From: Streptomyces termitum
GTDB taxonomy: Bacteria; Actinomycetota; Actinomycetes; Streptomycetales; Streptomycetaceae
Length of the DNA stretch: 64,000 nucleotides
Direction of reading: 5' to 3'
Assembly (NCBI RefSeq): GCF_014650175.1
Contig: NZ_BMUL01000019.1
Span: 62,001-126,000 of the forward strand
Of this stretch, positions 1-8,394 are shown in pieces. The position numbers were made by a program, and so were the translations under genes. The notes beneath the pieces were generated by a model. The model had not been told where the DNA came from and did not search any database. It saw only the letters and a program-made list of their open reading frames with translations. Position 1 is the first letter of the stretch. Each line of letters starts with the position of its first letter.

Positions 1-1
1 C

Positions 2-664
2 TGGCGGGGGTTCCGGTACGAGGACGGGGTCAGGGCGGTCGTCCTCACCGGCGCCGGCGGCCGGGCCTTCTGCACCGGCGTCGACCGCGAGGACGCCGGG
101 CGGGTGCCGCAGCCGTCCTCCCCGTACACGATCGACGACCCGCTGGTCGCGATCGGACCGAAGGCGAACGACCTGTGGAAGCCGGTGGTCGCCGCCGTCG
201 AGGGGATGGCCTGCGGGGGCGCCTTCTATCTGCTGGGCGAGGCCGAGTTCCTGATCGCGGGCGAGACCGCGTCCTTCTTCGACCCGCACACCACCTACGG
301 CATGGTCAGCGCCTTCGAGACCGTCCACATGGCGCGGCGGATGCCCTTCGGGGAGGTCGCCCGGATGGCGCTGATGGGCTCCGCCGAGCGGGTCTCCGCC
401 CGGCGGGCGTACGAGATCGGGCTGGTCAGCGAGGTCACGGAGGCGGGCGGGGCGCTGGCGGCGGCCACCGCCGCGGCCGCCGTCCTCGCCTCCTGCCCGA
501 CCGCCGCCGTGCAGGGCACGGTCCGGGCGCTGTGGGCGGCCAAGGAGGCCACCCGCTCCCAGGCCCTCGCCCTGGCCCCCCACCTGGTGACGCTCGGCAA
601 CCTCCCGGCGGACCGGCAGGCCGAGCTGTTCGAGAGGCGGGCGGGGGGGCACCGGCTGCGGTGA
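2..664 (+). CDS. Enoyl-CoA hydratase/isomerase (crotonase) family protein, 5'-truncated
   Basis: The reading frame is open at the left edge from base 2 and ends with TGA at 662-664, leaving about 220 visible residues. The segment VVLTGAGGRAFCTG near the visible start and AAVEGMACGGAF about 50 residues on match the two oxyanion-hole regions of crotonase-fold enzymes. They are followed by the usual helical C-terminus with GSAERVSARRAYEIGLV. Family members hydrate or isomerise 2-enoyl-CoA thioesters. The visible length suggests only a few tens of residues are missing. An ATG-like reading at 104 (GTG) is internal and not the start. The exact substrate cannot be told. It is convergent with the next gene, with only 12 bases between the stops. 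Confidence 0.85.
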   Translation, partial: WRGFRYEDGVRAVVLTGAGGRAFCTGVDREDAGRVPQPSSPYTIDDPLVAIGPKANDLWKPVVAAVEGMACGGAFYLLGEAEFLIAGETASFFDPHTTYGMVSAFETVHMARRMPFGEVARMALMGSAERVSARRAYEIGLVSEVTEAGGALAAATAAAAVLASCPTAAVQGTVRALWAAKEATRSQALALAPHLVTLGNLPADRQAELFERRAGGHRLR

Positions 665-676
665 GGAGCGGGGCGG

Positions 677-1222
677 CTACGCCTCGCGGACGTCGTACAC
701 CCAGCAGTTGCGGACGCGGTCGACGGTCTTCGGGGCCTTCATCGCCACCTCGAAGGTCTTCGTCTCGTTCGGTTCGACGGTCACCCCGGCGTCGACCGTG
801 TCCACCGCCGAACCGGCGGCGTTCTTGAACTCCAGCTTGATCCGGTAGACGGTCCGGGCCGCCGCGTGCGAGGTGATCCGGAGGGTCGCCGTGGTGTCCG
901 CCGAGCGGGCGGGCCGGCCCTTGGCCTTCTTCTGGGCGGGCTTCACGCAGTCGACGACGACGACCTCCACCTCGGCGGAGGGGCTGGGCGTCGGCGTGGT
1001 GGACGAGCCGGAGCCCGAGCCGCCGAAGTCGCCGGACGAGTCGTCGTCGTAGTCGTGGTTGCTCTTCTTGGAGCTGGAGCAGCCGCCCCCGCCGCCCTTG
1101 CTCTTGCTCTTGCCGCTCTTGCCACTACCGCTGCCGCTGCCGCCGGTGCTCGTCTGGAAACCGGTCAGCGCGAGCACCACCACCGTGAGCGTGGCGGCCA
1201 TCTTCAGCCGGGTCCGTACCAT
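677..1222 (-). CDS. Hypothetical secreted protein with Gly/Ser/Lys- and Asp-rich linker
   Basis: The 181-residue product begins MVRTRLKMAATL, chosen because a GGGGGAG ribosome site lies just upstream; longer in-frame starts to 1378 lack one. Residues 1-25 form a hydrophobic signal-peptide-like segment. Residues about 27-85 are low complexity (GSGSGKSGKSKSKGGGGG, then an Asp run and a Ser/Thr/Pro stretch). The last 90 residues form a compact beta-rich domain with two cysteines (VVDCVKP and RNCWVYD) and the phrase VEPNETKTFEV, as in small exported FxLYD- or DUF4352-like beta-sandwich domains. I do not recognise a named family. The role is unknown; export and an Ig-like fold are inferences. Confidence 0.6.
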   Translation of the reverse strand: MVRTRLKMAATLTVVVLALTGFQTSTGGSGSGSGKSGKSKSKGGGGGCSSSKKSNHDYDDDSSGDFGGSGSGSSTTPTPSPSAEVEVVVVDCVKPAQKKAKGRPARSADTTATLRITSHAAARTVYRIKLEFKNAAGSAVDTVDAGVTVEPNETKTFEVAMKAPKTVDRVRNCWVYDVREA

Positions 1223-1367
1223 CGCCGTCTCCCCCGTACGTGTATTGGGCATGTTCGCGCCACACCCTAGCGGGGGCGGCCGGGGCCGCGTGGCGGGGGC
1301 CGCGGACCGGGCGTAGCGTCGGCAGGGAGGGATCCCGGACCGCGCGCGACCGCGAGGAGGCCGATCG

Positions 1368-1967
1368 ATGATCCGCAACGTGGCCGGCTCGGTCCTGGCC
1401 CTCGTCGGAGCGACGGCCGCCGTCTGGAGCCCCTTCCGTGCCTGGTACGACGGCCGTCACGGCAGCACCTACCGGATCGGGGACCTCTTCACCGGCGTCA
1501 CCGACGCGCGGGCCGGCGTCCTCGGTTCGGTCCTGCTCCCCTTCGCCTTCGCCGCCCTCGTCACCCTGGTCGGCGTCGTCCTGCGCTCCCGGCTCCTGGT
1601 CGCCCTCGCCGGGCTGGTCGTCCTCGGCTTCACCGTGCTGTGGATGGTGCGGGTCGGGCAGGCCGAGGGGAGCCTGGCGGTCTCCGGGGACGGGCACGGC
1701 CTGGGCGACGGCGTCGCGAACGCCCTGGGCGGCGGCGTGCTCCTGCTGATCGGCGCCCTGGTGATGTCCGGGCGGCCCCGCAGCCACCGGCTCCCGCCGG
1801 AACCGCCGCCCACCCGCCCGACGCTCGACGGCCCGCCGCTCACCGGCCCGCCGCCCGCGGGCGACGCCGAGACCCGGTCGATGCCGTACGCCGCCCCGGG
1901 CCGCTTCGACGTCCCGGTCGAACCCCCGAGGGAGCGCACCGACCGGAACGCGCCCCCGGGGCCCTAG
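1368..1967 (+). CDS. Hypothetical membrane protein
   Basis: A 199-residue protein with an ATG preceded by GAGGAGG. Hydrophobic segments at about residues 5-22, 48-70, 76-96 and 122-138 predict four transmembrane helices. The last 55 residues are a proline-rich tail (PPEPPPTRP, PPLTGPPP), probably cytoplasmic. The gene is divergent from the secreted-protein gene and convergent with the afsK-like kinase gene. No enzymatic motif is visible. The 50 bases after its stop hold a direct duplication built on GACCGGCACGGC and CCCGGGACC. Confidence 0.6.
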   Translation: MIRNVAGSVLALVGATAAVWSPFRAWYDGRHGSTYRIGDLFTGVTDARAGVLGSVLLPFAFAALVTLVGVVLRSRLLVALAGLVVLGFTVLWMVRVGQAEGSLAVSGDGHGLGDGVANALGGGVLLLIGALVMSGRPRSHRLPPEPPPTRPTLDGPPLTGPPPAGDAETRSMPYAAPGRFDVPVEPPRERTDRNAPPGP

Positions 1968-2019
1968 ACCGGCACGGCACCCCGGGACCTGGACCGGCAC
2001 GGCCCCGGGACCCGGGCGC

Positions 2020-4386
2020 CTAGGCGGGCGCGGCGCCCCGGCCGCCGGAGGTGGCCGTGCCCTTCGCCGCGTCGAGGGCGTAGACGCAGCGGTCCTTGCT
2101 GCACGCGTACACGACCCCGCCCCGGACCACCGGCGAGCCGGTGATCTCGCCGCCGGTGGCGAGCTTCCAGCGGAGCTGCCCGCCGGTCGCGTCCAGGGTG
2201 TAGAGGACGTGGTCGGCGGAGCCGAAGTGGACCCGGCCGTCGGCGACGACGGGGGTGCCGACCAGTTCGGCACCGGCCGCGAACCGCCAGCGGGGGGTGC
2301 CGGTGACCGCGTCCAGGGTGTAGAGCGCGCTGCCGCTGCCCACGTGCACGTTGCCGTGCGCGACCAGGACCGGTTCGGCGGACTGGCGCTGCTCGGTCGC
2401 GATCCGCCAGCGGTCCTGGCCGGTGGTGGCGTCGAGCGCGTACACCGTGCCGAGGTGGTCGGCGAGGTAGACGCCGCCGCCGGTGACGGCCGGGCCGGGG
2501 GCGAAGACCGGCGGCGAGAGGAAGACGGCGGGCGCCTCGAAGTGCCAGCGGACGTGCCCGGCGGCGATGTCGATCGACAGCACCCGGGTGCCGGCGGCGA
2601 CGTACACGCAGCCGTCCTCGGCCGGGGCGACCCGGACCGGGACGTGCCCGCAGGAGGCGGCGTCGCCGATCGGGTACGACCAGCGCTCGGTGCCCGTGCG
2701 GGCGTCCAGCGCCTTCAGCCGGGCGTCCCGCCACACGTAGACCGTGTCGCCGTGGACCGCAGGGCCCGCCTCCGGGGTCTCGAAGTCGGTCTGGCAGCCG
2801 GTGAGCTCCCACAGCTTGGCGCCGTTGGACGCCTCCCACGCCTGGACGCCGCCGCCCCGGGTGCCGGTGACGACGGTGCCCCGGTCCACCCGGAGGGAGT
2901 ACACCCAGGCGTCGGTGGACAGCCGCCAGCGCTCGCCGCCGTCGGTGGCGTCGAGGGCGTAGAGCGTCGGCCCGTCGGAGGCGTGGATGCGGCCGCCGGC
3001 CACCGCCATCGACCAGGCGACGTCGCGGGTCTTGAACTGGCGCCGGCCGCTGCCAGTGTCCAGGGCGTGCACCTCGAAGGAGGTGACGTAGAGCAGGTCG
3101 CCGTCGACGACGGGGGTGCCCCACACGTCGTTCGACATGCGGAAGCGCCACGGCCGCCACCGGCCGGGCTGCTCGGGGGCCGGCCGCTGCTGCCCCTGCT
3201 GCGGGACGGGCGCGGGCGTCGGCTCGCCGCCCGGCGGGCGGACCCAGCCGGTGGCGTGCGGGTCGGCGGCCTGACCGACGGCGATGGCCGCCCGGGTGTC
3301 GGCGACCCGGGGGCCGGGGCCGATCGGCACGGTCGCGCCGCCGAGCCGGACCGGTCCGCCCTGGTCGGCGGGGCCGGCGTGGCGTCCGCCGCCGACCCCG
3401 GCGGGTTCGGGGGCGCGCGGGTCGCCGCCGTCGTACGGGCGGGGCGGGCGGGGCGGCATCGGCGGCGGGGCGACCGGCGGCGGCGGGTTGGGCCGGCCGC
3501 CCCGGCGGGCCTCGATCATGCCGACGGCGCTGGCCGGGAGCCACGCGGAGGCGGTGCCGCTGTCGTCGCTGCCGGGGCCGAAGAGGTGCGGGGCGAGCAT
3601 GGCCTGGAGGTCGGCGGGGGTGGGCCGCTGGGCGACGTCCCGCTGCATGCACGCCTCGATGAGGGGCCGCAGCTCCTCGGGCATGCCCTCCAGGTCGGGG
3701 CCCTCGCGCAGCAGCATGAAGACGGTCTCGACCGGGTTGGCGCCGTGGAAGGGCGCGTGGCCGGTGGCGGCGAAGACCAGCATGGAGCCGAGCGAGAAGA
3801 CGTCGCTGGCGCCGGTGACGCTGCGCGAGTCGCGAGCCTGCTCGGGCGACATGTAGGCGGGGGTGCCGACGGCGACGTTGGTCATGGTCAGCCGGGTGTT
3901 GGAGACGCCGGACGCGATGCCGAAGTCGATCACCCGGGGGCCGTCCTCGACGACGAGGACGTTGGACGGCTTGAGGTCGCGGTGGACGAGCCCGGCGCCG
4001 TGGATGGACTGGAGGGCCTCGGCCACGCCCGCGGCGAGCCAGCGGACCGCCTGGGCCGGGAGCGGCCCGCACTCGTTCACTATCTCTTCGAGCGAGGGCG
4101 CGGGAACGTACGCGGTGGCCAGCCACGGCACGGCGGCGCGCGGGTCGGCGTCGACGACGGCGGCCGTGTAGAAGCCGGAGACCGCCCGGGCGGCCTCGAC
4201 CTCCCGGGTGAAGCGGACCCGGAACAGCTGGTCCTCCGCGAGCTCCGTGCGCACGGTCTTGATCGCCACGCGCCGGCCGGACGCCGAGCGCGCCAGATAG
4301 ACCAGGCCCATGCCGCCCGCGCCGAGCCGGCCCAGCACCTCGAAGGGCCCGATGCGTCTCGGGTCGTGCTGCGTCAGCTGTTCCAC
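2020..4386 (-). CDS. afsK: AfsK-like serine/threonine protein kinase with PQQ/WD-like beta-propeller
   Basis: The 788-residue product is read from a GTG at 4386 preceded by GGAGGTGG; an in-frame ATG at 4497 is too far upstream. Residues about 12-265 are a Hanks-type kinase: glycine loop LGAGGMG, lysine in VAIKTV (about residue 43), catalytic HRDLKPSN (about 137) and DFGIA (about 154). A proline-rich linker of about 130 residues follows. The C-terminal 370 residues are PQQ-enzyme-like repeats such as LYALDATDG and VYALDATTG. No transmembrane helix interrupts it, unlike PknB-type receptors. Length, architecture and the N-terminal wording match AfsK of S. coelicolor, which phosphorylates AfsR in the antibiotic regulatory pathway and, in that genus, DivIVA during hyphal branching. 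The assignment to afsK is from memory of the family. Confidence 0.85.
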   Translation of the reverse strand: MEQLTQHDPRRIGPFEVLGRLGAGGMGLVYLARSASGRRVAIKTVRTELAEDQLFRVRFTREVEAARAVSGFYTAAVVDADPRAAVPWLATAYVPAPSLEEIVNECGPLPAQAVRWLAAGVAEALQSIHGAGLVHRDLKPSNVLVVEDGPRVIDFGIASGVSNTRLTMTNVAVGTPAYMSPEQARDSRSVTGASDVFSLGSMLVFAATGHAPFHGANPVETVFMLLREGPDLEGMPEELRPLIEACMQRDVAQRPTPADLQAMLAPHLFGPGSDDSGTASAWLPASAVGMIEARRGGRPNPPPPVAPPPMPPRPPRPYDGGDPRAPEPAGVGGGRHAGPADQGGPVRLGGATVPIGPGPRVADTRAAIAVGQAADPHATGWVRPPGGEPTPAPVPQQGQQRPAPEQPGRWRPWRFRMSNDVWGTPVVDGDLLYVTSFEVHALDTGSGRRQFKTRDVAWSMAVAGGRIHASDGPTLYALDATDGGERWRLSTDAWVYSLRVDRGTVVTGTRGGGVQAWEASNGAKLWELTGCQTDFETPEAGPAVHGDTVYVWRDARLKALDARTGTERWSYPIGDAASCGHVPVRVAPAEDGCVYVAAGTRVLSIDIAAGHVRWHFEAPAVFLSPPVFAPGPAVTGGGVYLADHLGTVYALDATTGQDRWRIATEQRQSAEPVLVAHGNVHVGSGSALYTLDAVTGTPRWRFAAGAELVGTPVVADGRVHFGSADHVLYTLDATGGQLRWKLATGGEITGSPVVRGGVVYACSKDRCVYALDAAKGTATSGGRGAAPA

Positions 4387-4512
4387 TTGCCTGCCACCTC
4401 CCCGTACGGGCCATGACGGTACGGCCCGGGCCCCTGATTCTTCCTGTCCGGAGCCCTGATTACGAACCCGGGGGCGAATCTGGGTGTCGCGCCTCATACG
4501 GAGCGGATCAGG

Positions 4513-5511
4513 TCACCCTTCCGGGGGCGGCGGTTCCGGATCCCGCTCCGTGCGGGTCCCGGGCTTCGCTCCCGGCTCAGGCCCGGGTCCGGTCCCGGGT
4601 CCCGGGGACCGCTCGGGCTCCCGCGAAGGCTGCGGCTCGGGCTCCCGCGACGGCTCCCGGGGCGGCCGTTCCTCGGTCGCCCGGGGCGGCTCCGGCTCGG
4701 GGGCCGGTGCGGGCTCCGGCTCGGGGGCCGGTGCGGGCTCCGGTTCCGCGAGGACGGCGAAGCGGGCGCCCTGGTCGTCGTGGAGGACGGCCATCCGGCC
4801 GTAGGGGGTGTCGGCGGGGGGTTCGGCGATCCGGCCGCCGAGCCGGACGGCGGTGGCGCAGGTCGCGTCGCAGTCCCGGACGGCGAAGTAGACGAGGACG
4901 TGGCCGGGCATCTCGGCGGGGAAGGCGTCGGTGATGACGGCCCGGCCGCCGAAGGCGCTGTCGTCGCCGGGGCGGGCGCCGGGCGGGGACCAGACGCGGT
5001 AGTCGAAGCCGGGGGCCTTGCCCTCGGCGGCGGGGTCGGCCTGGTGGCCGAGCCAGCCGAGGACGGAGGCGTAGAAGGTGTCCACCGGGCCGGGGCTGCG
5101 GGTGTAGACCTCCATCCAGCAGAAGGAGCCGGGCTCGTTCACCACCTGGAAGCCGTCGTCCCGGGCGGTCTGGCGCAGGCCGAGGACGGCGCCGCCGGGG
5201 TCGGCGGCGAGGGCGAGGACCTCGGCGGGCCCGGCCGGGTAGGGCTCCATGACCATGTGGCCGCCGGCCGCCCGGACCCGGCCGGCGACGGCGGCGGCGT
5301 CGCGGGTGGCGAGGTAGACGGTCCAGGTGGTGGGCATCCGGCCGTCGCGCTTGGGCAGCAGTCCGGCGGCGCGGCGCCCGCGCAGCAGCGCCTCGGCGCG
5401 GTCCGCCGCGAAGGTCCAGCCGAACAGCTCGCCGTAGAAGCGCTTGCCCGCCTCGACGTCGGGGAGCTGCGCCTCCACCCAGCAGGGGGTGCCCTCTGTC
5501 CATGCCGCCAT
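4513..5511 (-). CDS. Two-domain VOC (glyoxalase/bleomycin-resistance) protein with Pro/Glu-rich tail
   Basis: This 332-residue protein has two vicinal-oxygen-chelate modules: residues about 8-120 (GTPCWVEAQLPDVEAGKRFYGELFGW) and about 128-250 (GSFCWMEVYTRSP through FAVLAEPE). Such proteins bind small molecules or catalyse metal-dependent reactions; the substrate is unknown. The last 75 residues are not VOC: they are built of Pro-Glu and Pro-Ala repeats, encoded in part by a 24-bp unit duplicated at 4688-4735, and look disordered. The gene lies upstream of afsK on the same strand with 126 bases between them, so co-transcription is possible. Confidence 0.75.
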   Translation of the reverse strand: MAAWTEGTPCWVEAQLPDVEAGKRFYGELFGWTFAADRAEALLRGRRAAGLLPKRDGRMPTTWTVYLATRDAAAVAGRVRAAGGHMVMEPYPAGPAEVLALAADPGGAVLGLRQTARDDGFQVVNEPGSFCWMEVYTRSPGPVDTFYASVLGWLGHQADPAAEGKAPGFDYRVWSPPGARPGDDSAFGGRAVITDAFPAEMPGHVLVYFAVRDCDATCATAVRLGGRIAEPPADTPYGRMAVLHDDQGARFAVLAEPEPAPAPEPEPAPAPEPEPPRATEERPPREPSREPEPQPSREPERSPGPGTGPGPEPGAKPGTRTERDPEPPPPEG

Positions 5512-5646
5512 GGCTCCACGCTAGGGCGGCGGGGGCGGCGGCGCGCCCCGGCGTGCGCCGTCCGTGCGGGAGGTCCCCCGGTCGGGCCCGTGGCGCGTTC
5601 CGTTCCCCGGGACGCGCCGGGGACACCCCCGCCGACCTCGGGGAAC

Positions 5647-5658
5647 GGGGTGCACCCC
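5647..5658. promoter_or_regulatory. Perfect 12-bp palindrome in the VOC/TetR divergent intergenic region
   Basis: GGGGTGCACCCC is a perfect palindrome 52 bases before the TetR start and 136 bases before the VOC start. A -10-like TAAGCT at 5698-5703 sits only six bases from the TetR ATG. A TetR autoregulatory operator is plausible, but the site is only 12 bp in GC-rich DNA. Confidence 0.3.
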
Positions 5659-5709
5659 ATTTGCAGTCGGCCGAATCGCGCGCTGATCCGCCCTCGGTAA
5701 GCTGACGGC

Positions 5710-6357
5710 ATGACAGGACAAGTACGCACCGTCGACGGCCGCGTGGCCGGACGACGCGGCCAGGCGACGCGGCAGAAGCTGCTCGACTGCCTCGGTGAGA
5801 TGCTGAGCTCCTCGCCGTACCGGGACGTCAAGGTGATCGACGTGGCCCGGAAGGCGGGTACTTCGCCCGCGACGTTCTATCAGTACTTCCCGGACGTCGA
5901 GGGCGCCGTCCTGGAGCTCGCGGAGGAAATGGCGAAGGAGGGCGCCGGGTTGACCGAGCTGGTCTCCGGCCGCTCCTGGGTCGGCAAGGCGGCCTGGCAG
6001 ACCTCCGAGGACCTCGTCGACGGCTTCCTCGACTTCTGGCGGCGGCACGACGCGATCCTGCGGGTCGTGGACCTGGGCGCCGCCGAGGGCGACAAGCGGT
6101 TCTACAAGATCCGTATGAAGATCCTGAACTCGGTCACCAACTCCCTGACGGACGCGGTGAAGGAGCTCCAGGCCAAGGGCAGGGTCGACAAGGAGGTCAG
6201 CGCGGCGGCGATGGCGGGCTCGCTGGTGGCGATGCTGGCGTCGGTCGCCGGCCACCAGAAGGGTTTCACCACCTGGGGCGTGAAGCAGGCCGAACTGAAG
6301 CCGAACCTGGCCCTGTTGGTCCACCTGGGCATCACCGGCAAGAAGCCGGTGAGATAG
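5710..6357 (+). CDS. TetR/AcrR family transcriptional regulator
   Basis: A 215-residue repressor-type protein. The N-terminal helix-turn-helix covers about residues 15-65 (RQKLLDCLGEML, then VIDVARKAGTSPATFYQYFP, a classic TetR recognition helix). The C-terminal 150 residues are an alpha-helical ligand-binding domain. No ribosome site precedes the ATG, while TAAGCT lies 6 bases upstream, which suggests a leaderless transcript. The gene is divergent from the VOC gene. A TetR gene beside afsK is also how I remember the S. coelicolor locus. The ligand is unknown. Confidence 0.85.
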   Translation: MTGQVRTVDGRVAGRRGQATRQKLLDCLGEMLSSSPYRDVKVIDVARKAGTSPATFYQYFPDVEGAVLELAEEMAKEGAGLTELVSGRSWVGKAAWQTSEDLVDGFLDFWRRHDAILRVVDLGAAEGDKRFYKIRMKILNSVTNSLTDAVKELQAKGRVDKEVSAAAMAGSLVAMLASVAGHQKGFTTWGVKQAELKPNLALLVHLGITGKKPVR

Positions 6358-6390
6358 CGCGGACGAGCCCTCTCCGCCCGTCCTGTCGTC

Positions 6391-6442
6391 GACGCCGACG
6401 CCGGTCCGGTCCCCCGTGCGGGGGCGGGCCGCCGTCGGCGTC
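6391..6442. terminator. Bidirectional terminator-like hairpin
   Basis: GACGCCGACG (6391-6400) pairs with CGTCGGCGTC (6433-6442), and an inner CCCCC/GGGGG stem closes around GTGC at 6416-6419. It sits between the convergent TetR and nitroreductase-family genes. There is no T-tract, as is common in Streptomyces. Confidence 0.6.
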
Positions 6443-6488
6443 GTCGTGTCCGGGGGCGTGCGCGGGTACGGCTCCGGGCCCCCGGGCG

Positions 6489-6968
6489 TCATCTGCGGGT
6501 GAGCCGGAAGAGGCGGATCTCGCGCTCGATCCTGGCCTGGTAGGAGGCGTACGGCGGCCAGAAGGCGAGGGCCGCCGTCCAGGCCGCCGCCCGCTCCTCC
6601 CCCGTCAGCCGTTCGGCCCGCACCGCGATGGTCTCGCCCTTCCAGCTGATCTCGGCGTCCGGGTGGGCGAGCAGGTTGGCGGTCCAGGCGGGGTGGCCGG
6701 GGCGGCCGAAGTTGGAGCCGACGAGGAGCCAGGTGCCCCGGTCGGGCTCGGGCATGCAGGCGAGCGGCGTGGTGCGCGCCTGCCCGCTGCGCGCGCCCTT
6801 GGCGGTGAGCACGACGCCGGGCAGCATCTGGGCGCTGAGCAGCGTCTTTCCCCGGCTGAGGCGGTGCACGGCCTTGTCGAGGGCGGGGATGAGGTGCGGC
6901 GCGATCTTCGCGAAGGTCCGGGTGGAGGAGACCTTCTGGACGATTCTCCGGCCGGTCGAGGGGGACAT
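6489..6968 (-). CDS. Nitroreductase/deazaflavin-dependent (F420) oxidoreductase family protein
   Basis: A 159-residue protein of the split-beta-barrel DUF385/Ddn type. The segment VVLTAKGARSGQARTTPL and the following WLLVGSNFGRPGHPAWTANLLAHPDA are the diagnostic family motifs: a cofactor phosphate-binding G-R-S-G turn and the G-P-x-HP-x-W-x-x-NL signature. Members bind F420 or related flavins and reduce quinones or other small molecules. The ATG overlaps the stop of the upstream acyl-CoA dehydrogenase gene by one base (TGATG), so the two are translationally coupled, which hints at a role on an acyl-CoA or steroid-like intermediate. The substrate is not readable. Confidence 0.85.
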   Translation of the reverse strand: MSPSTGRRIVQKVSSTRTFAKIAPHLIPALDKAVHRLSRGKTLLSAQMLPGVVLTAKGARSGQARTTPLACMPEPDRGTWLLVGSNFGRPGHPAWTANLLAHPDAEISWKGETIAVRAERLTGEERAAAWTAALAFWPPYASYQARIEREIRLFRLTRR

Positions 6969-8377
6969 CAGGCGGCCGCCTCTCCGGGGAGTCCGGTCCG
7001 TTCGGCGGCGCGGGCGCGGAGGCGTCCGGCGGGGCCGAAGAGGAGTTCGTCGGCGGCGGCGCGGCGGAAGTAGCGGTGGGCGCCCCGGTCCCGGCCGGGG
7101 GCGCCGGGCCGGGCGGTCTCGGCGCGGACGGCCTCTCCGGCGGCGGCGCGCAGGGCGTCGAGGGCCTGGGCGAGGGCGAGGGGGCCGGCGGCGGGTCCGG
7201 GGCCGGGTTCGAGGGCGGCGCAGCGGGCGAGCGTGCGGGCGGTCTCGACCTGGACGGCCAGTTCGGCGAGCCGGTGCCGGGCGGCCGGGCCGTCGGGGCC
7301 GGTCCGGGGGGAGCCGGGGCCTTCGGCGAGGCCGAGGGTGTGTTCCAGGGCGCCCCGGGCGGCTCCGGCGGCCTCGGCGGCGAGGAGGACGGCGGCGGTG
7401 CGGCCGGTGGCGGCGAGGGCGGTGAGGACGGCGGCCGGGTCGGCGGGGTCCTCGCCGAGGAGGACGGCGGGCACGTCGCGGAGCTGGACGGTGGCGGGGG
7501 CCCGGGTGGGGTCGAGGCCGGGGTCGGGGAGCCGGACCAGGCCGGGGCCCGCGTCGGCGGCGCGCACCAGGTAGAGGAGGGTGCGGCTGCGGGCGAAGCC
7601 GCCGGTGTGGGCGGCGACGAGGAGGAGTCCGGCGCTGTGTCCGTCGAGGACCTGTCCGGCCTCGCCGTAGAGGAGCCAGCCGTCGCCGTCGCCGTCGGGG
7701 CGGGCCTGGATGCCGCCGGCCCGGCCGTCGCCGGACCAGGCGCCGGTGGTGTTGTCGCCGGTGAGGCCGAGGGCGTGGGCGAGGGAGCCGCCGGGGGCGG
7801 CGAGCGCGCAGGTGAGGTCGCCCCCGGCGATGCGGGGCAGCAGGTCGGCGCGCTGGGCGGGGGTGCCGAGGGCGGCGATGAGGGGGGCGGCGAGGACGCG
7901 GGTGGCGAGGAGCGGGGAGGCGGCGAGGGCGCGGCCGGTCTCCTCGCAGGCGAGGACGAGGGCGGGGGTGCCCCGGCCGGTGCCGCCGTACTCCTCGGGG
8001 AGGCCGAGCCGGGCGAGCCCGAGCTCGCGGGCCATCCGCGCCCAGAGTCCGGCCTCGCGGCCCCCGGGCCCGGCGTCGCCGCCGTCCGGGGCCCCGGCAC
8101 CTGCGGCCCGGCCATCGGCGGACCCGTCGGCAGCGGACCCGGCAGCGGCGGACCCGGCAGCGGACCCGTCGGTGGCGGTCCCGGCGGCGGACCCGGCAGC
8201 GGACCCTGCGGCGGCGGCCCCGGAGCCTGCGGACCCGGAGCCTGCGGACCCGTCGGTGGCGGTCCCGGCGGCAGGGGTGCGGGTGGTGTGCCGGGCGAGC
8301 AGGGCCCGCAGGGTGCGGCGGATCTCCCGCTGTTCCTCGGTGAGCGCGGCGGCGTCCGCGTCTTCGGCGGTTTCCAT
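6968..8377 (-). CDS. Acyl-CoA dehydrogenase family protein with an Ala/Gly/Ser-rich insertion
   Basis: The 469-residue product has the acyl-CoA dehydrogenase layout: an N-terminal helix (LTEEQREIRRTLRALLARH), a middle part with LGLPEEYGGTGRGTPALVLACEETGR, and a helical C-terminal domain (residues about 310-465). Residues about 36-105 are a low-complexity Ala/Gly/Ser/Asp stretch with TDGSA, AAGSA and SAGSG repeats, absent from normal family members, interrupting the N-terminal helical domain. The C-terminal domain lacks an obvious catalytic glutamate and the region is alanine-rich, as in FadE subunits that work as heteromers. The gene is divergent from a thiolase-like gene and flanked by candidate operators. 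Confidence 0.8.
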   Translation of the reverse strand: METAEDADAAALTEEQREIRRTLRALLARHTTRTPAAGTATDGSAGSGSAGSGAAAAGSAAGSAAGTATDGSAAGSAAAGSAADGSADGRAAGAGAPDGGDAGPGGREAGLWARMARELGLARLGLPEEYGGTGRGTPALVLACEETGRALAASPLLATRVLAAPLIAALGTPAQRADLLPRIAGGDLTCALAAPGGSLAHALGLTGDNTTGAWSGDGRAGGIQARPDGDGDGWLLYGEAGQVLDGHSAGLLLVAAHTGGFARSRTLLYLVRAADAGPGLVRLPDPGLDPTRAPATVQLRDVPAVLLGEDPADPAAVLTALAATGRTAAVLLAAEAAGAARGALEHTLGLAEGPGSPRTGPDGPAARHRLAELAVQVETARTLARCAALEPGPGPAAGPLALAQALDALRAAAGEAVRAETARPGAPGRDRGAHRYFRRAAADELLFGPAGRLRARAAERTGLPGEAAA

Positions 8378-8394
8378 GGGGCTCCCTCCGTATC

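Noticed and set aside
677..1378. Longer start (1378) of the secreted-protein gene
   Set aside because: The first 52 codons have no signal peptide or ribosome site and would run into the divergent gene start.
2209..4416. 735-codon frame on the opposite strand of afsK
   Set aside because: It is an antisense shadow of a GC-rich gene with a recognised product; its composition (Gly/Ala/Arg/Asp) has no family motif.
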